Under the pieces are notes generated by a model. It had not been told where the DNA came from. It ran no database searches and worked only from the letters and a program-made list of their open reading frames with translations. The position numbers and the translations under genes were made by a program. Shown piece by piece: positions 23,110 through 35,869 of a stretch of DNA of 64,000 nucleotides (position 1 is the first letter of the stretch; each line of letters opens with the position of its first letter). The stretch comes from Kingdonia uniflora (Eukaryota; Streptophyta; Magnoliopsida; Ranunculales; Circaeasteraceae): the NCBI GenBank assembly GCA_014058105.1, contig JACGCM010001954.1:1116001-1180000 (forward strand), given 5' to 3'.

Positions 23110-23430
23110 GAACTTAAATGGTATATGGGGAAATCCTAAGTGATGAGCACTCTGATCAAAAACGAGGAATTACTAGTCTATCTCGCAGTTATAAAAAACT
23201 CTCTAAGTTCGGTCCTTATACAACTCAAAGGTATAATTGCGAAGTTGGTATACTTCATTAGAAAAACCCTTACGCCGGCAGAAACAAGATATTCTAAAAT
23301 TGAGCGACACCTCCTAAAACTCGTTTATATATTACATAAGCTCAAATACCATTTTCAAGCTCATTCAGTTAAAGTCATAACCAACTATCCACTTCGAGAA
23401 GTTTTATCTAAAAAGGAGAAATCATAAAGA
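23110..23430 (+). pseudogene. RT-linked RNase H of Tat-A, broken
   Basis: A 95-codon frame at 23140-23427 reads ELLVYLAVIKNSLSSVL, then FIRKTLTPAETRYSKIERHL and LKYHFQAHSVKVITNYPLRE. This is the standard Ty3/gypsy RNase H that directly follows RT. It lies in a different frame from RT, so a frameshift separates them. Confidence 0.8.
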
Positions 23431-23589
23431 GTGCAACAATGGTTAGTAAGTTTGGGGGAGAACGAGATCAAATTTGAAAAGAGTACCTCAAAATAAGGGT
23501 AAGCAGTGCCTGGTAACCTAATCGACTTCCCAATCGAAGATCCAAAATGGGAAGAACACGATCCCTATCTAACATAAGAAGAAGATGTC

Positions 23590-24316
23590 GACCAAGCTTC
23601 CAAACCTTTAGAAGAACGAGTTGAATGGATCACAAAAAGAATGGAGGCTTCTAACATATGGATCTGCAGGACCTGCTGGGTCAGGGATAGGAATTGTGTT
23701 GATAGCACCTTCCAATGAAAAAATCAAGAAATCCAGATGGTTAAATTTTGAATCCTCAAACAACATAACAAAATACGAAGCATTGATTCATGGCCTAGAT
23801 ATGGCCTTAGATATTGGCATTCCTGAACTATCAGTATATACTGACTCAATGCAGATAGTACATTACTACTCTGAACAATATAAGAAAAATGGTAAGATGA
23901 TCGCCTATGCGGCACTCATTACAGATAGAATGAGAAGATTTTATAAAGCTATGCTCGATTACTTACCTCGAGAGGAAAATTGGCATGCCGATGTTTTAGC
24001 CTACTTAGCTAGGGTGTTGGGTACAGAAGCCAGATACTTACAAATCAAAGTCATATCAACCCCAAGCATCGATAACACTTCGATATGCACAATCAATACT
24101 GGGGGCAATCAAGATGAAGGAGACAATTGGAGGAAGCCTTTCCTCACATATCTCGGCCCACAAAATCAATGTGATGGGCCACTTCTAAAAGATCCAAAAG
24201 AATGCAGACAATTAATTGAAAACTCCAAACGATACATAGTACAGAAATACGATTTGTATCGAAGATCAGTGACTGAACCCTATAACAGTGCCTCCCCAAA
24301 CAAGATATTGACATAA
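23590..24316 (+). pseudogene. Second, archaeal-type RNase H of Tat-A
   Basis: A 231-codon frame (23621-24316) includes TYGSAGPAGSGIGIVLIAPS, NNITKYEALIHGLDMALDIG, ELSVYTDSMQIV and a final LPREENWHADVLAYLARV. An extra RNase H placed between the first RNase H and integrase is the mark of Tat elements. The first catalytic Asp (DGSA in copy II) is Tyr here; Glu and later Asp residues remain. The frame is long but the enzyme is probably dead. Confidence 0.85.
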
Positions 24317-25390
24317 TGCTAAAAGATTTACATAAAGGGACTTGTGGCTCCCATACTGTATGATAATCCCCCATAAATAGAGAAATTACACAAGGAGTAT
24401 TCTTGCCAAAAATACAAAAATAGACAGATAAATACTCAAGAAAATGTGATATATGTCAACGACACGCTAATCAAAAAAGAGCTCTCGTACTTGAACTGCA
24501 CGCTAGTAAAGTATTCTGGCCTTTCAAACGATGGGTACTTGATCTCGTAGGAGAGTTCCCAAACACACTGGGTAACTACAAATTCCTACTTGTAGCGGCA
24601 GATTATTTTACGAAATGGGTTGAAGCATGTCCCCTTTGTCTAACTCGAGAAGAAGAAGTTATCTCATTTATCTAGGAGCATATTATCACAAGATTGGGCT
24701 ACTCTCATCTAATTCAAATCGATAACGGGTCACAGTTCGTTAGATAAAAAATGGAGGCATTTCTCAACAAATACAACATCATTCATTCTCCTTCCAAACC
24801 ATACTATCCCCAAGGGAATGGGTAGGCTGAGATCACCAACAAAATCATAGTGGATGGCCTCAAGAAGAAACTATAAACAAAAAAGAAGGGTAATTAGATA
24901 AGGGAACTACCACATGTCTTGTTGGCCTACCACACAACATCAAGACAATCAACAGAATGTTCCCCATTCTTACTTGCTTATGGAACCGAGGTCATCATCC
25001 TAATGGAGTGCCACCATTCCATTAAAGTTTGCGAACTCACTGATGAAGAAAATGAGTTTGAATTAGCATGCAATATGAACTTGATTAATGAGACACGAGC
25101 TCGAGCTGTTGCCAACTTGGGTCAATATCATCAAATGTTAGCTAATTCATTCAACAAGAGGGCCTAGAATTGCGAGTTCAAAATTGACGATTTAGTCCTC
25201 CACAAAATTCCCAAAAATAGAAAGGAGTTACGCTCTAGGAAACTCAAAAAGAACTGGGAAGGTCCATTTTTAGTATTTAGACGAACTAATCTTGGATCCT
25301 ATTACCTCATGACAAAAGACAACGTCATGATACCAATCCCTTGGAACACTAGAAGGTTGAAGAAATACTACCGCTATCTTGATAAGTCAT
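24317..25390 (+). pseudogene. Integrase of Tat-A, broken
   Basis: The zinc-binding end shows CDICQRHANQK (about 24442-24475). The core has RWVLDLVGEFPN (first Asp), LIQIDNGSQFV (second Asp) and NG-stop-AEITNKI (the Glu), so the D,D,E triad is visible. The stop at Gln is CAG to TAG. A later frame (24919-25167) has TEVIILMECHHSIKV and the C-terminal part ends LRSRKLKKNWEGPFLVF and NTRRLKKYYR, the GPY/F-type tail. Several TAG stops make it non-functional. Confidence 0.85.
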
Positions 25391-25526
25391 CAAAACACAA
25401 CATACCTTTTCCTATTGTTATTTACATTCCAAAAGTGAGATGTAATCTCCATACAGTCTGTACATTCTTTTTCTCATCAATAAAAACTATTAAGTTTTTT
25501 CCCACGTTAATGTCTACTATACATAT
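25391..25526 (+). other. Tat-A untranslated spacer after pol
   Basis: AT-rich DNA between the integrase end and a small CACTA. Tat-A continues on the other side at 26655. Nothing coding is seen. Confidence 0.5.
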
Positions 25527-26651
25527 CACTACAAGAAAAATAACATTTAATAGCATTAAGAATATAGCATTTGTATAGAATACTATTAAAAACAAAAGTT
25601 CACATCATTCCTCAAACAAATGCTATCATAACTCAATTATCCATACTAAAAGTACATTTGTTGTGGGAGAATAATTTGGTGGTAGAATGCATAGCATTCA
25701 TGATCGTTATAATAATCAGTCAAAAAGACCTCACAAAAAGTAGTTTTCGCTCCAAACACTTCTGCACGGGCTAGACATTGGTATTAACATTATAACCAAC
25801 TAGAAAAATCCACTCCCCCATGACTCTCAAGTCTCAACCTTAATTCATCTCTTCCACGTTCCTCCAGAAGCATCATTACAAATGAAATCCTTGAATCAGG
25901 TCATTACAACTGAAATCCTTTTAACACAAATGTTAATCCTTGTGGTGAGAATTTATAACCATGATTCCCTTAATTATATTTCCAATTTCTCAATGTCAAT
26001 TTATGTGATTTTTGAGTTTGAATTTGGATTTCTGATGAATGTTGGGTCTCTGAATTAAAATTTTGTGGGGATTTGTGATTGAATTTGGAGTTTCTGCAAT
26101 TAATTCCTCCACTACATGTTCTTCCAAAGTAGACCCTTGGATAAGATCATCTCTTTCTTTCTCTCTCTCTAATGGTGAAATTTGATTGAGGTTGATTGCA
26201 GTGTGATCGATCTTCCACCTATTGAGATTAAAGAATACTGTCTACATGCGAAGATGATTGCTACCCTAATCAATATTTCTGATATCAATAGAATTAAAGC
26301 AAAGATCTTAATGTCTCATTATCTATGAAAATGTGTTATATTTCATTTTTCAAAATTGTTTTTTAATTTGGTTAGTTACTAAAATTTGAGTAGCGACTCA
26401 AGATATATCTAGGGATTCACTAGAATTACAATACAACTAGGTTACTCGATTTCGCAACATCGATAAGTTTGTTTTCACAATACAACCTAAAACTCGATCG
26501 GCTGATGGTTTGAATATTGGGTTTAAGCATGACATGCTTGAAAATTGCAAATACCATAAATTACATAATGAAATGAGTAGGCCATGCTTGGTATTTAATA
26601 TATGAAACAAACGTTTTTCCAATGCTATTATATGTGTTTTTTCTTATAGTG
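25527..26651. mobile_element. Small non-autonomous CACTA element
   Basis: The left end reads CACTACAAGAAAAATAACA; the reverse complement of the right end reads CACTATAAGAAAAAACACA. The target duplication is TAT (25524-25526 and 26652-26654). Subterminal AATAGCATT/AATGCTAT motifs occur near both ends. At 1125 bp with no reading frame it must rely on another element's transposase. It belongs to a different family from the two larger CACTAs. Confidence 0.88.
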
Positions 26652-26704
26652 TATATATCATTATCTACTAAATCTCAAATGATAAAGCAAAGGTAAAACT
26701 AGTT

Positions 26705-29700
26705 TTAGTTTATCCAACATCTACAATACATAAACAAAATCAGTTTACGAGTTCTTTTACTCAGGTCCTTTTTGGCATACATTAGACAAACTTCTACCAG
26801 CTTCTGAAGCTCTAAATTCTGGTACTCTGGCAGCAACAATCTCTCTACCTTGTTCAACTCTTTCTTGGGCGATGGAACCAATGTCAGACACAAAGCGCTC
26901 CAAATATTAAGAGCATATTAAATTCATCTCACACATCACGCCCTTTGCGATCATCTTATCATGTAGAGTGTTTCTTTCTTTTTCAATTCTCTTAATTTCA
27001 CATACAAAGAATATAAGGACTTCATCCATCTTTTTCTTATGCGCAACACCGGCCACGAGCCTGTCTTTGTTTGGTATAGCGAGCTCATAAATCCTTGTAC
27101 TGGTATCCTTTAACAATATTTCCAAATTAGTACAATGACTTCTTTCTTCAGCAGTTTAGAGAACTGCCTTAGCATAACGCGTCTCCATCACTATTATAAC
27201 CTCGTTCATTTGTCTCAGCATACCCTTTGATTCATCCATTTTAATCTTCCTTAAGCTCCCCTTAAGATATTAAAAGGTCAGCCTTCAATTTTTGAATTGT
27301 TTCGTTCTAACTCCCCTCCCTAGTCTAGGAATTCGTCAACACGGCCTCCATGTTTCTTATTCGCCCATTCGAATTCCTTACTACTGCTCGAACATATGTC
27401 AAATCAGCCTCCAACGTCGCTATTTACTCAATCAAATTTCTTACTTTGACCTCTTTCATCCTCAATTGTTGCCTAACACCGTTTTAATCCCCATCTACAC
27501 TTCATACGTCCGCCTCTAACCCTTTGATGGGATCTTGAGCGTGAGCCACATCATTACGTTACATCTTTAATTTCTCTACCAAGTCAATCCAACTACCATG
27601 AGCAATTAATAATTCTGCCTACAGTTTCTTTTCTCATTCCACAAGATTATCTATATGACTCTGAGTACTTGCTATATCATCTTCCTTTTTACTTAGATGC
27701 CCATTCAACTTCTCCACATTACCTTGAACGCTCACCACCTCATTTTCCTTTTTCTCCATAAGTTTTTATAACTCAAGCATTTTTACTTCTATTTTCATGT
27801 TTAGTTCAGCAGTATTTTCCAATGACTCACGTATCTGATTTAACTTAATGTTCAATTTTTCATTTAATTCAGAAAGCATTTTTTGATGACGACGCACTTT
27901 TTCTAGCTCGATCTGCACAATAGATCACCATCTCTAAATATTCTTTCCACAATTACACGATAAATATATTTCTCATTTAAACAATCATACATCTTCTCAC
28001 TCACATATGTTCCACAATTTTATGTTATAAATATATCATTGACACACCAGTACAAGCTGATACTTCTTTAGCTTTTAAGCCATGTAGGTTTATCGCTATG
28101 GTGACTAGGTGCTCTATGTACTCAAGTTCTGGACAAATACCTCGATCTTCTAAAAATTTAAGGTATGCTTCCTTTAACCCTCTCTCACCGTCTATTTCCG
28201 CTTCTAAGTAGATGGTTAAAATAAAGAGGTCTTTGGTAACTTTTGGGGTATTTTCTCTAATACCACCAGGAAGGAAATGTCAAATTTTCAAATACCCATT
28301 CCTATCTTTCCTAGCTACCTCATCCTTCCCAATTTTATCTTTGGCCCATCTTAAATGGGATATGCATAAATCTCTCAAATAGTTTTTACTAAGTTCTCTA
28401 TATTCCATAACTTGAGCCTCAGTACATCCAGTCGTGAGAGCTGCTGCATATGAAGCATTTTTCTCCTAAGCAAGCTCTTTCTTTAACTCCGTAATTGTAA
28501 GGCACAGTTTGTTAATTTCCTACACATGGTAATTCCTACATCAATACAACATAAACCAATCTCATAAAACCAATATTCCTTTAAAAAAATATTGTAAAGG
28601 TCTATTTTCCTCACCAACTAAATATTAATGTAGCATTACACAAAAAGCTTAATCTACCTTTTCTTGGTCATCCACTTCGTGGTTGTCAGCCTGGGTTGTA
28701 TGAGTAGTCCCTGACATAGTCTCTAGAGTTGGAGCCCTCTCTATTTCGTCCTCATCTTCTCCATATGTCCCCGTGACGTCCCTCCATAAAGGTAAGTACA
28801 TCTACATATTGTCTACCATTCCTTGGAAGGTCATTTTTAAATTTGCAATCTCCTCCATCGATTGTGCCTTCGCCTCCTCCAGCTTTGCTCGCTTACTTTC
28901 TACCTCTTTCTCGAATTCCCTAATTTACTTTTCAAACTCTGCCACCCGACCCCATACCAACTTATTTATATCCTCAAAGTCGAGGTAAGAACCTTTTAGA
29001 ACACGATAAACCTACACAGGACATTACCAATATCAAGCTTGGGTATATCAAGTAGATAATAATAAAAATAAATCATGACTTACCCTACATAGCTCGAGCT
29101 TCACCGAAGACTTTATCTCCTCAGCATCCCCCAAAGCAACAGCCCCAAACTTGTTTTCTAGGACGAGTAGGCCATCCTTAATGCTTGGTACCAAAATATC
29201 ATCCTTCAGCTCGTCCACTGCAGAAGGAGGTGGGGGGTATCATTCAGTTTCTCATTTTTGACCCACCCTCGACCTCCGTGTCATCTGCAGTCCCAGAGGT
29301 TGAAACTAAAGTTTTAACATTTCTCTTCTTCGGGGACTTTCGGCTTGTATTTCCCGAGTAGGTCTCTACAGCTTGCAGCTTTATGGCTGGTATTGGACCA
29401 CTACTAAATATGGGCACTGCCAAACCAATGCCCACTTGTGTCTCGAGTTTAGTTGAACCCACCCCAGAAGATGGGATAACACCTGAAATTTTCCACTTCG
29501 CTTGAGATTTCTAAACCTTAATAGATTTACTGCTGACTTTCTTACTCCTGCTTATCTCTAGCTCGCCCAAAATAGCTTCATGCTTGGACCTCTCTCGAGC
29601 TACTACATCAATCAAGGACTCATTTTTCTTAGAAGAAGAATGAGGATCTACATACAGAAAATTATATTGTTACACAAAGAACCATAAATATAAATAGGTC

Positions 29701-30544
29701 AATGTTAGTAAGATCTACTTACGTTTTTTAAATGATTTATATGTTAGAGCCAAGGTGTCCTTATCAGCTTGCTGAAAACACTCGCCTCTCACCCACACCA
29801 AATTTTCATTATAAATTTATCTAGAAAAATTTAAGTAAAAAAATTAGGGTGGAGTATAAACAAAAGAAAAATATGCACTCCCAGTGGCGCCAAAGTATTT
29901 CACGTTATAGTACTTTAATACATCAAACGGAGTTAACCTTATCTATTTTCCCTCACTGGCCCACTTCCTATTTAAGGTCTCACATACACAGATCACCTCG
30001 TACATGTTACCATTAAACTGGGAAGGACAAGCGTCAATCTCATTCATGATACCTTTAGCAAAATTGTTTAAAGGCATCACTAACCCATAGTCAAACTAGG
30101 AAAGATAGCATAAAAAACCTCCCCCCGGTCGTTTGCTTTGTCCCCGTTGAATTATTTAAGGGAAATCGACTCAAAAATCTCTCTACGAGCCTTCTCAAAA
30201 TCAAAATTGAGCAGAAAGAAAAATGTGTTATTCCCCTTGCCGTCAGAACACTCCCTAAACGATCGCCCATCATACTCCATCACGCCTCCCCATACACCTT
30301 TTATATTACTTATACATTTACAAAACTTCTTCAAAACATTCGAACCTGCAGGATAACGATAAAGGTTACCAGGAAAATCATGAAACTTGACCTGATCTTC
30401 CCCACCACCCCCACTCTTTGAATTTCCATCAACAGATAATACTACAGTCTCATTCGACCTAATACTTCTATCCTCAACCCCTACATCATCCTCAGCAATC
30501 GAACGACTTGAGGTGGAAGCATCCATCTCGAATGAAAAGCTCAA
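26705..30544 (-). pseudogene. Large antisense ORF of Tat-A (aORF-3), decayed
   Basis: It is read right to left from about 30544. The first block (30544-30152) is Ser/Asp-rich at its N-terminus and contains YRYPAGSNVLKKF. From 30110 to 29890 follows FDYGLVMPLNNFAKGIMNEI then QFNGNMYEVICVCETLN, the same PF04195-like region as in copies L and II. A Lys/Glu-rich coiled-coil region follows (for example EVESKRAKLEEAKAQSMEEI near 28910-28850). The block YLEAEIDGERGLKEAYLKFL lies near 28210-28150. The last frame (26893-26705) has KVERLLLPEYQNLELQKL. Many stops interrupt it. It diverges more from L and II than they do from each other, so Tat-A is a separate family. Confidence 0.65.
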
Positions 30545-31550
30545 AAGATAAGGAAGTCTATTACTTTGTTCTTTCGTACGTATCTACACCTACATAGAGG
30601 GCCAGGTATTTCAATTAATTTTTATATTCCTTTTCCATAATTCTTTTACACCCAATAAAATAAAAAAAATAAAAATAAATTACTTTGATATATTTCTACA
30701 ATACTTATCTGTCTAACAAGTAGAACAACACATTTTCAAACTTTATTTTTTTCTCCTATAGTAAGTGACAAGACTTTCCAAATATAGACAGTTTTCTAAA
30801 TTCAAAACCCACAAAAAAAAATATAAGAAATCATCAAAACTCATATCAAAGTAATTTTTACAAAATAATCAGAAAATCATCGTAAACACTATTAACCCTT
30901 AATGGCAGAGGATGAATCAGGTACAAAAAATGTCTCATCCTTCATATTGAACTTTGGTTACACAAAATCTGGATCTTCAACAAAGAAAACTACGTCTTCC
31001 TTCAGCAAACGATAACGAATCTCTCGACTTTCCTCACTCACAACTCTATAATCGGGAGTTCTCTCTCTCTCTCTTTAGATTTTTATCTTTCTATTTTCTT
31101 TAAACATTTAAAAGAAGGGAGAGAAGGGCTATATATATATATGTATATATTTTTTTCTAATCGCTGGCAGTTATTGGAACTCATGTAAGCTGCCCTCAGT
31201 TTTCCAACTGAGGTGTCTTTTCTACTACCTCTATCAGTCCACTCATGCCTTTTGTGAAGAGACACTCTATCATTATTACAACTATGCCTAATATTATATA
31301 TATATATATCCCACCTACTCCCCCCCCCCCTCAGAACTCTCCATATCCCTCATACCAAATACCACAATCCTACCACTTCCAAACCTTTTTTCTGGAACTA
31401 CTACTATCAGAACTCTCCATCAAAAAAATCTAACTTATTTATACTCCCTTCGATGACACTACCTATGCTCGCACGCATTTGAATTTAAAATATTCAAAAC
31501 AGATTCCACATTAATCAGGAGACAAAAATGCAAAATCAAAATAGAAGATA
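30545..31550. other. Tat-A antisense-gene spacer with microsatellites
   Basis: The spacer between aORF-3 and aORF-2 of Tat-A. It carries (CT)n near 31062-31075, (AT)n near 31131-31150 and 31296-31310, and a C10 run at about 31320-31330. Short open stretches such as 31265-31083 have no counterpart in the other two copies. Confidence 0.4.
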
Positions 31551-31951
31551 TTATTTCTTTATAAAAAACTTTACATTCATTTGACCTAACAAAATGAACT
31601 CTAAAAAATAATTGTATCTGAAACATCCCAAATGACCAACAACACCACACCTAATCAACTCACCACCAACGAACATCTCATCCCTATCAGCAATCTCATC
31701 CAAGGCGATCTCTTTTACAATAATCTTTTGAGCTTTAGGGTCAATAATTAATTTGTAAAACACATCAAACCAAAAATATTGGTCCAGCTCGATATCTCGA
31801 TCCCCAGTATTCAACCCTTTGAACTGTAATACAGATACTGGCAGCTTGGCAACATACCTTAGACGCCTGAACAACCATTCATGAATTTTTGCTACTTTTA
31901 TCGCCAAACAAGCCTCAACCGTATGACGAACCCTCAGAGAATGAGTCTCAC
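31551..31951 (-). pseudogene. aORF-2 of Tat-A, body (start codon displaced by Tat-B insertion)
   Basis: The frame open at 31907-31551 reads AIKVAKIHEWLFRRLRYVAK, then ELDQYFWFDVFYKLII and GGELIRCGVVGHLGCF. It matches aORF-2 of copies L and II. Its first codons, including the ATG (47712-47710), now lie 15.8 kb away because Tat-B copy II inserted a few codons after the start, duplicating CTCAC. The remaining N-terminal sequence (RVRHTVEA-like) is still visible next to the 5' LTR of the intruder. Confidence 0.65.
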
Positions 31952-32531
31952 TGTAGTGGTGTAGTGGCTTATTTCACATCTCAAACTTAAGCTTCATCTT
32001 TAACCATCATATGACCACTCAACCTTGTCAACATATACGTGGCACATTTATGGCATATTACGAAACAGCTACAGAGTTCTATTCACCATTTTCGACCTCT
32101 ACATCAACAGTTCGAGTCAAACAAGCACACCATCATTAATAAAGCTATTACAAGATAACAAGATCAAACCGTAATACAATCAGTTCAAAGACTATGAAAT
32201 ATATATTGTAGCGTCCATCATTAAGAATAATAATGGTCGTCAAACAGTCATATTATAAAACCTATAAATAAGACAAGATAAGACCAGATGAAGGACGGAG
32301 GAATCCTCACTCAAACATTATATACCAAAATGCTCAGAGCATCCCTTATAATAGCTAGCAACTATCAATAGCATCTCTCTTTCTAAATCCTCAAGAGAGG
32401 TTGCGGCTTTTAACCTATTCAAAGGTTTTCCATGCTAAACTTTGTGCAAGTATTCATTTATTGTTCATCTAAACGCTTTGATTATCATTGGTGTAAAGAC
32501 TAAGTTCGAAATACGAAATTAGGATATTACA
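31952..32531 (+). repeat. 5' LTR of Tat-B copy II
   Basis: It begins TGTAGTGGTGTAGTGGCTTA, where TGTAGTGG is doubled compared with copy L, and ends TTAGGATATTACA. A TATA box (TATAAATA) lies at 32263-32270, at the same place as in the 3' LTR. Confidence 0.9.
32263..32270 (+). promoter_or_regulatory. TATA box in the Tat-B 5' LTR
   Basis: TATAAATA, conserved at 47436-47443 in the 3' LTR. It is placed as expected for the RNA start that separates the U3 and R regions. Confidence 0.6.
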
Positions 32532-32533
32532 TT

Positions 32534-32550
32534 TGGCACCATTTGCGGAA
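32534..32550 (+). other. Primer-binding site of Tat-B copy II
   Basis: TGGCACCATTTGCGGAA begins two bases after the 5' LTR. It resembles the Tat-A site (TGGCGCTGTATGTGGGG) with changes; TGGCGCC is the usual start. Confidence 0.6.
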
Positions 32551-32559
32551 ACGAAGTTC

Positions 32560-34100
32560 TCAATCCCATTTTCTCATAAACAACTGATTATCTCTCTACA
32601 TAATGCTGCTTCTAGACCAGAGTATGCCAATTGCTCCAGTAGAACGAAACGTCGTACTAGCAGAATTAGTGGCCACTCTAAACTCCAAATCATAAAGGCA
32701 AGCCACTCTAGAACAACCGCTGGATGGTGTACAAGATGCGTTGAAGGCTCTGTAGAGACAACAAATTGCTGCCCAGAAAAACAAAGGCGATGTCAGGCGC
32801 TTCATAAATTTTTATTTGAGACAGGCTCGAACCTCACGCCAGCAGCTTAGGAGGTAAAGTTAAATTTAATCATAATCAACTCAGGTACAGGAAGTCTACC
32901 AAGAAGTTGATAGAAGTTTTGCTGAAGTCAGACAAGCTGAGGATCCACCCCATGGAAAAGTTTGTATTCCAGCATGCGAATGACTAAGTGAAGCGAGTGG
33001 TGACCATAACCTTCGCGAAGGACGTATCTCAAGCCTGACTGTCACAGCTCGCCAGTATGTGACTCATGAATAAGTAAAAAGGCATATCAAAGAATTATTT
33101 GAAGCCCAGGCTCAAACTGTTAAAGGCATTCATAGTAGGTTACAGAAGTGCCTGATTGCTTAGGAACTATTAGATTGCAAAGTTCCCACTGGTTTGCACA
33201 CCCCAAAAATATGAAAATATAGCAGAAATGATCTCGTGGAGCACGTTCAAGAATTTTAGGATGCTTTATGCTTGAATTCTATATCCAACCATATTTTATA
33301 CCGTCTTTTTCCTACCAGCCTACAATGTTAACCTTTGCGATGGTTCCACTTACTACAATAAGGGTCCATTACAATGTTCGAACAGTTGCGAGAACTCTTC
33401 ATCAATAATTACTCGCACAACAAAGACAAAGAGGAAAATATTTATTCTCTGTTCAGCCTTAAGCAGGTGCTAGGAGAGAAGCTCAAAATGTTTACTAAGA
33501 AATTCTTGGAGTTGGCTAGAAAGGTAGACCGACTTGATCAGAAATTTACTATTTTGGCCTTCACCAATGCTTTGCTCGTGGATGGAAGAACGAAGGAGTA
33601 CCTAATTCTAAGCAAACCTACGACTTTGGAAGGCATGACCGAATAGGTCAACATATATATATCGATCTCGAAAGGATCGTATCCAAAGGGTAGAAAACCC
33701 AAAAATCAACCTTGATAGTATGAGATCAATCCATAAAATAAAAGTTCAATCATACTGCAGATCACAGATGAGACAGGAAGCGGACAAAATCTAATGACAA
33801 CAAAACTCTGAGAGGTAGTAATATACCCAAGCCCTGTCTTCCCAAGATGACTGTCACAATAGCTAGTATATATGCTATACTTCAAAAGGATAAATTCTTC
33901 TGCAATGCCCAGTATCTCTAACCCATCAAAAATAAATAAAATTGTATACACCACAAAGTCTGGCATCATGACACGGAACATTGCTTCGCTTTACAGCGAC
34001 TATTGGAGTATATTTTTACAGATGGATGAATGCATAAGAACATCGTGGACGCTAAAATTACAAAAATGGAAATTACAAGCTTACCACTGAGATCGTACAG
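32560..34100 (+). pseudogene. gag of Tat-B copy II, broken
   Basis: The clearest part is the open frame 33374-33646: MFEQLRELFINNYSHNKDKE, then LKMFTKKFLELARKVDRLDQ. This is the core of the retrotransposon gag domain and matches Tat-A near 8480-8620. Sequence upstream from about 32600 is Gln/Arg/Glu-rich coding-like DNA in several frames. Downstream pieces continue to about 34100. The capsid protein would package element RNA; this copy has many stops. Confidence 0.65.
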
Positions 34101-34199
34101 ATAGAAGGAGCGACAGAGGAAAAAAAATTATAACACATTTCCCTCAGCCACTTTATCGAGACTCATACCATTAACAGGTCGATCAGATGCAAAATACGA

Positions 34200-34800
34200 T
34201 GTCTCAGCCAATGCCACGATTTTTCCATAGTTGATAAAGAAGCCCAGTTACTCCCTGCAACTAGTTCTCAGCGTACAGGGACCTCCTTTAAAGATTGCGA
34301 CGTTCGACATGTCAACTTTCCTCATCATGATGCACTCGTAATCATGTTGAAAATGTGAAATGTCGTACTACATACAATGATGGTAGATACTAGTAGTAGT
34401 ATCGAGCTACTTTTCTAAAGTACGATTGATCAAATGGGATTGGCCGACAATGTTCAGCCTAGCGACATCGATATCAGTGGGTTCAATGGCTCTGAAGAAG
34501 AACGTGTAGGCAAAATCATACTTCCTATTACTATTGGACCAGCAACAGCTGATATAGTATTTTACGCTATCAATGCAAAATCTCATTATTTGGGAATCAT
34601 GGGACGCTGCTAGTTGTATAACATGTGAACTATCCCATCAACCTATCATTTGACGCTACGATTCGACTGGAATGGTAGCATTTACAAAATTAAAGGGAGT
34701 CAGAAGCTAGCTCGAGCTTATGAAAATATTGTTACCACCGTGACAGAACCATCAGCACAGTAGCTCGCATAACAATTATAGAAAACCACAAAGAACATTA
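34200..34800 (+). pseudogene. Aspartic protease of Tat-B copy II, broken
   Basis: The active-site region reads MMVDTSSSIELLF at about 34380-34416. The Asp-Thr pair is kept, but the Gly that follows in retroviral-type proteases is Ser. A stop comes directly after. Downstream SDIDISGFNGSEEE-type sequence parallels Tat-A. Confidence 0.65.
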
Positions 34801-34949
34801 CAGAAAACTCTACAAAAAACCGGCTGCCAAGTATGGAAATTACATAATACGTCAAAATCAGTGGAGACAAACGGGATACCTACATTAGAACTCGTTTGCC
34901 CACGATAGAGTGTGATACTTTTATTCAGTTTCTTAAAGACAACAGTAAT

Positions 34950-35760
34950 GTCTTCGCATGGACATTCTACAAAATGTCAGACATTGATCCATATTTAGCA
35001 TGCCACAAGCTTAGTTTAAAAGACAAAATTGAGGTAGTCAAACAGAAATAGAGAACTTTAGCACCAAGGCTCCGAGAAGAAGTCAATAAAGAGATCGACA
35101 AAGTTATTGAAGTTGGTTTTATTTGAAAATCCAACTACCCGAAATGGATCTCGAACATAGTATCAATTCTGGTGAAAAGAGGCAAGATCAGAGTATGCAT
35201 AGATTTCACGAACCTCAATAAATATACTCTGAAAGATAACTTCCCACTTCCTATTATCAACCATCTACTTGATTCTACAGCGGGACAATAACTTTTGTCC
35301 ATGATGGAAGTTGAATCAGGGTACAACCAGATACCTCTATTGCCCGTAAAACAAGAGAAAATAACTTTTATCACAGAACATGGTTTGTATTGCTACAAGG
35401 TTATGCCCTTTAGCCTCAAGAACGTAGGAGCCACTTACCAAAGACTGATAACACAGATGTTTAAGGACCATCATGGGAAAATAATAGAAGTTTACATTGA
35501 TGATATGCTGTGTAAATGTCTCAAGAAGGAAAACCATCTCGCAGATTTACACACGACCTTCGAAATTCTTCGGTCCTACAGGATGAGGCTAAATCTAGAC
35601 AAATATCAATTCGAAGCCCAATTAGAAAAATTATTGGGACATTTGATTAGCAAACAATGTATCGAAGCTGATCCAGATCGTATCCGCGCTTTGTTATCCA
35701 TGCCTTCACCAAAGACAAAGAAAGACGTATAGAAAATCGATGGTAAGATAGCAGTACTAA
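34950..35760 (+). pseudogene. Reverse transcriptase of Tat-B copy II
   Basis: A 145-codon frame (35295-35732) spans MMEVESGYNQIPLLPVKQEK, MPFSLKNVGATYQRLITQMF and the intact catalytic box YIDDML (about 35495-35512). The fingers upstream (about 34980-35290) are in the same reading but interrupted by stops, for example CAG to TAG at 35049 and CGA to TGA near 35125. The active-site Asp residues are kept, unlike Tat-A. Confidence 0.85.
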
Positions 35761-35869
35761 ATTGTTTTGTTTCCAAGTCTTCAGATCGGTGTCGATGGTT
35801 ATTCAACCTACTACGCGAAGGGACAAACAAAAAGAAACCTAAAAAAGATCCCGAGATCCAGTAGATTAT

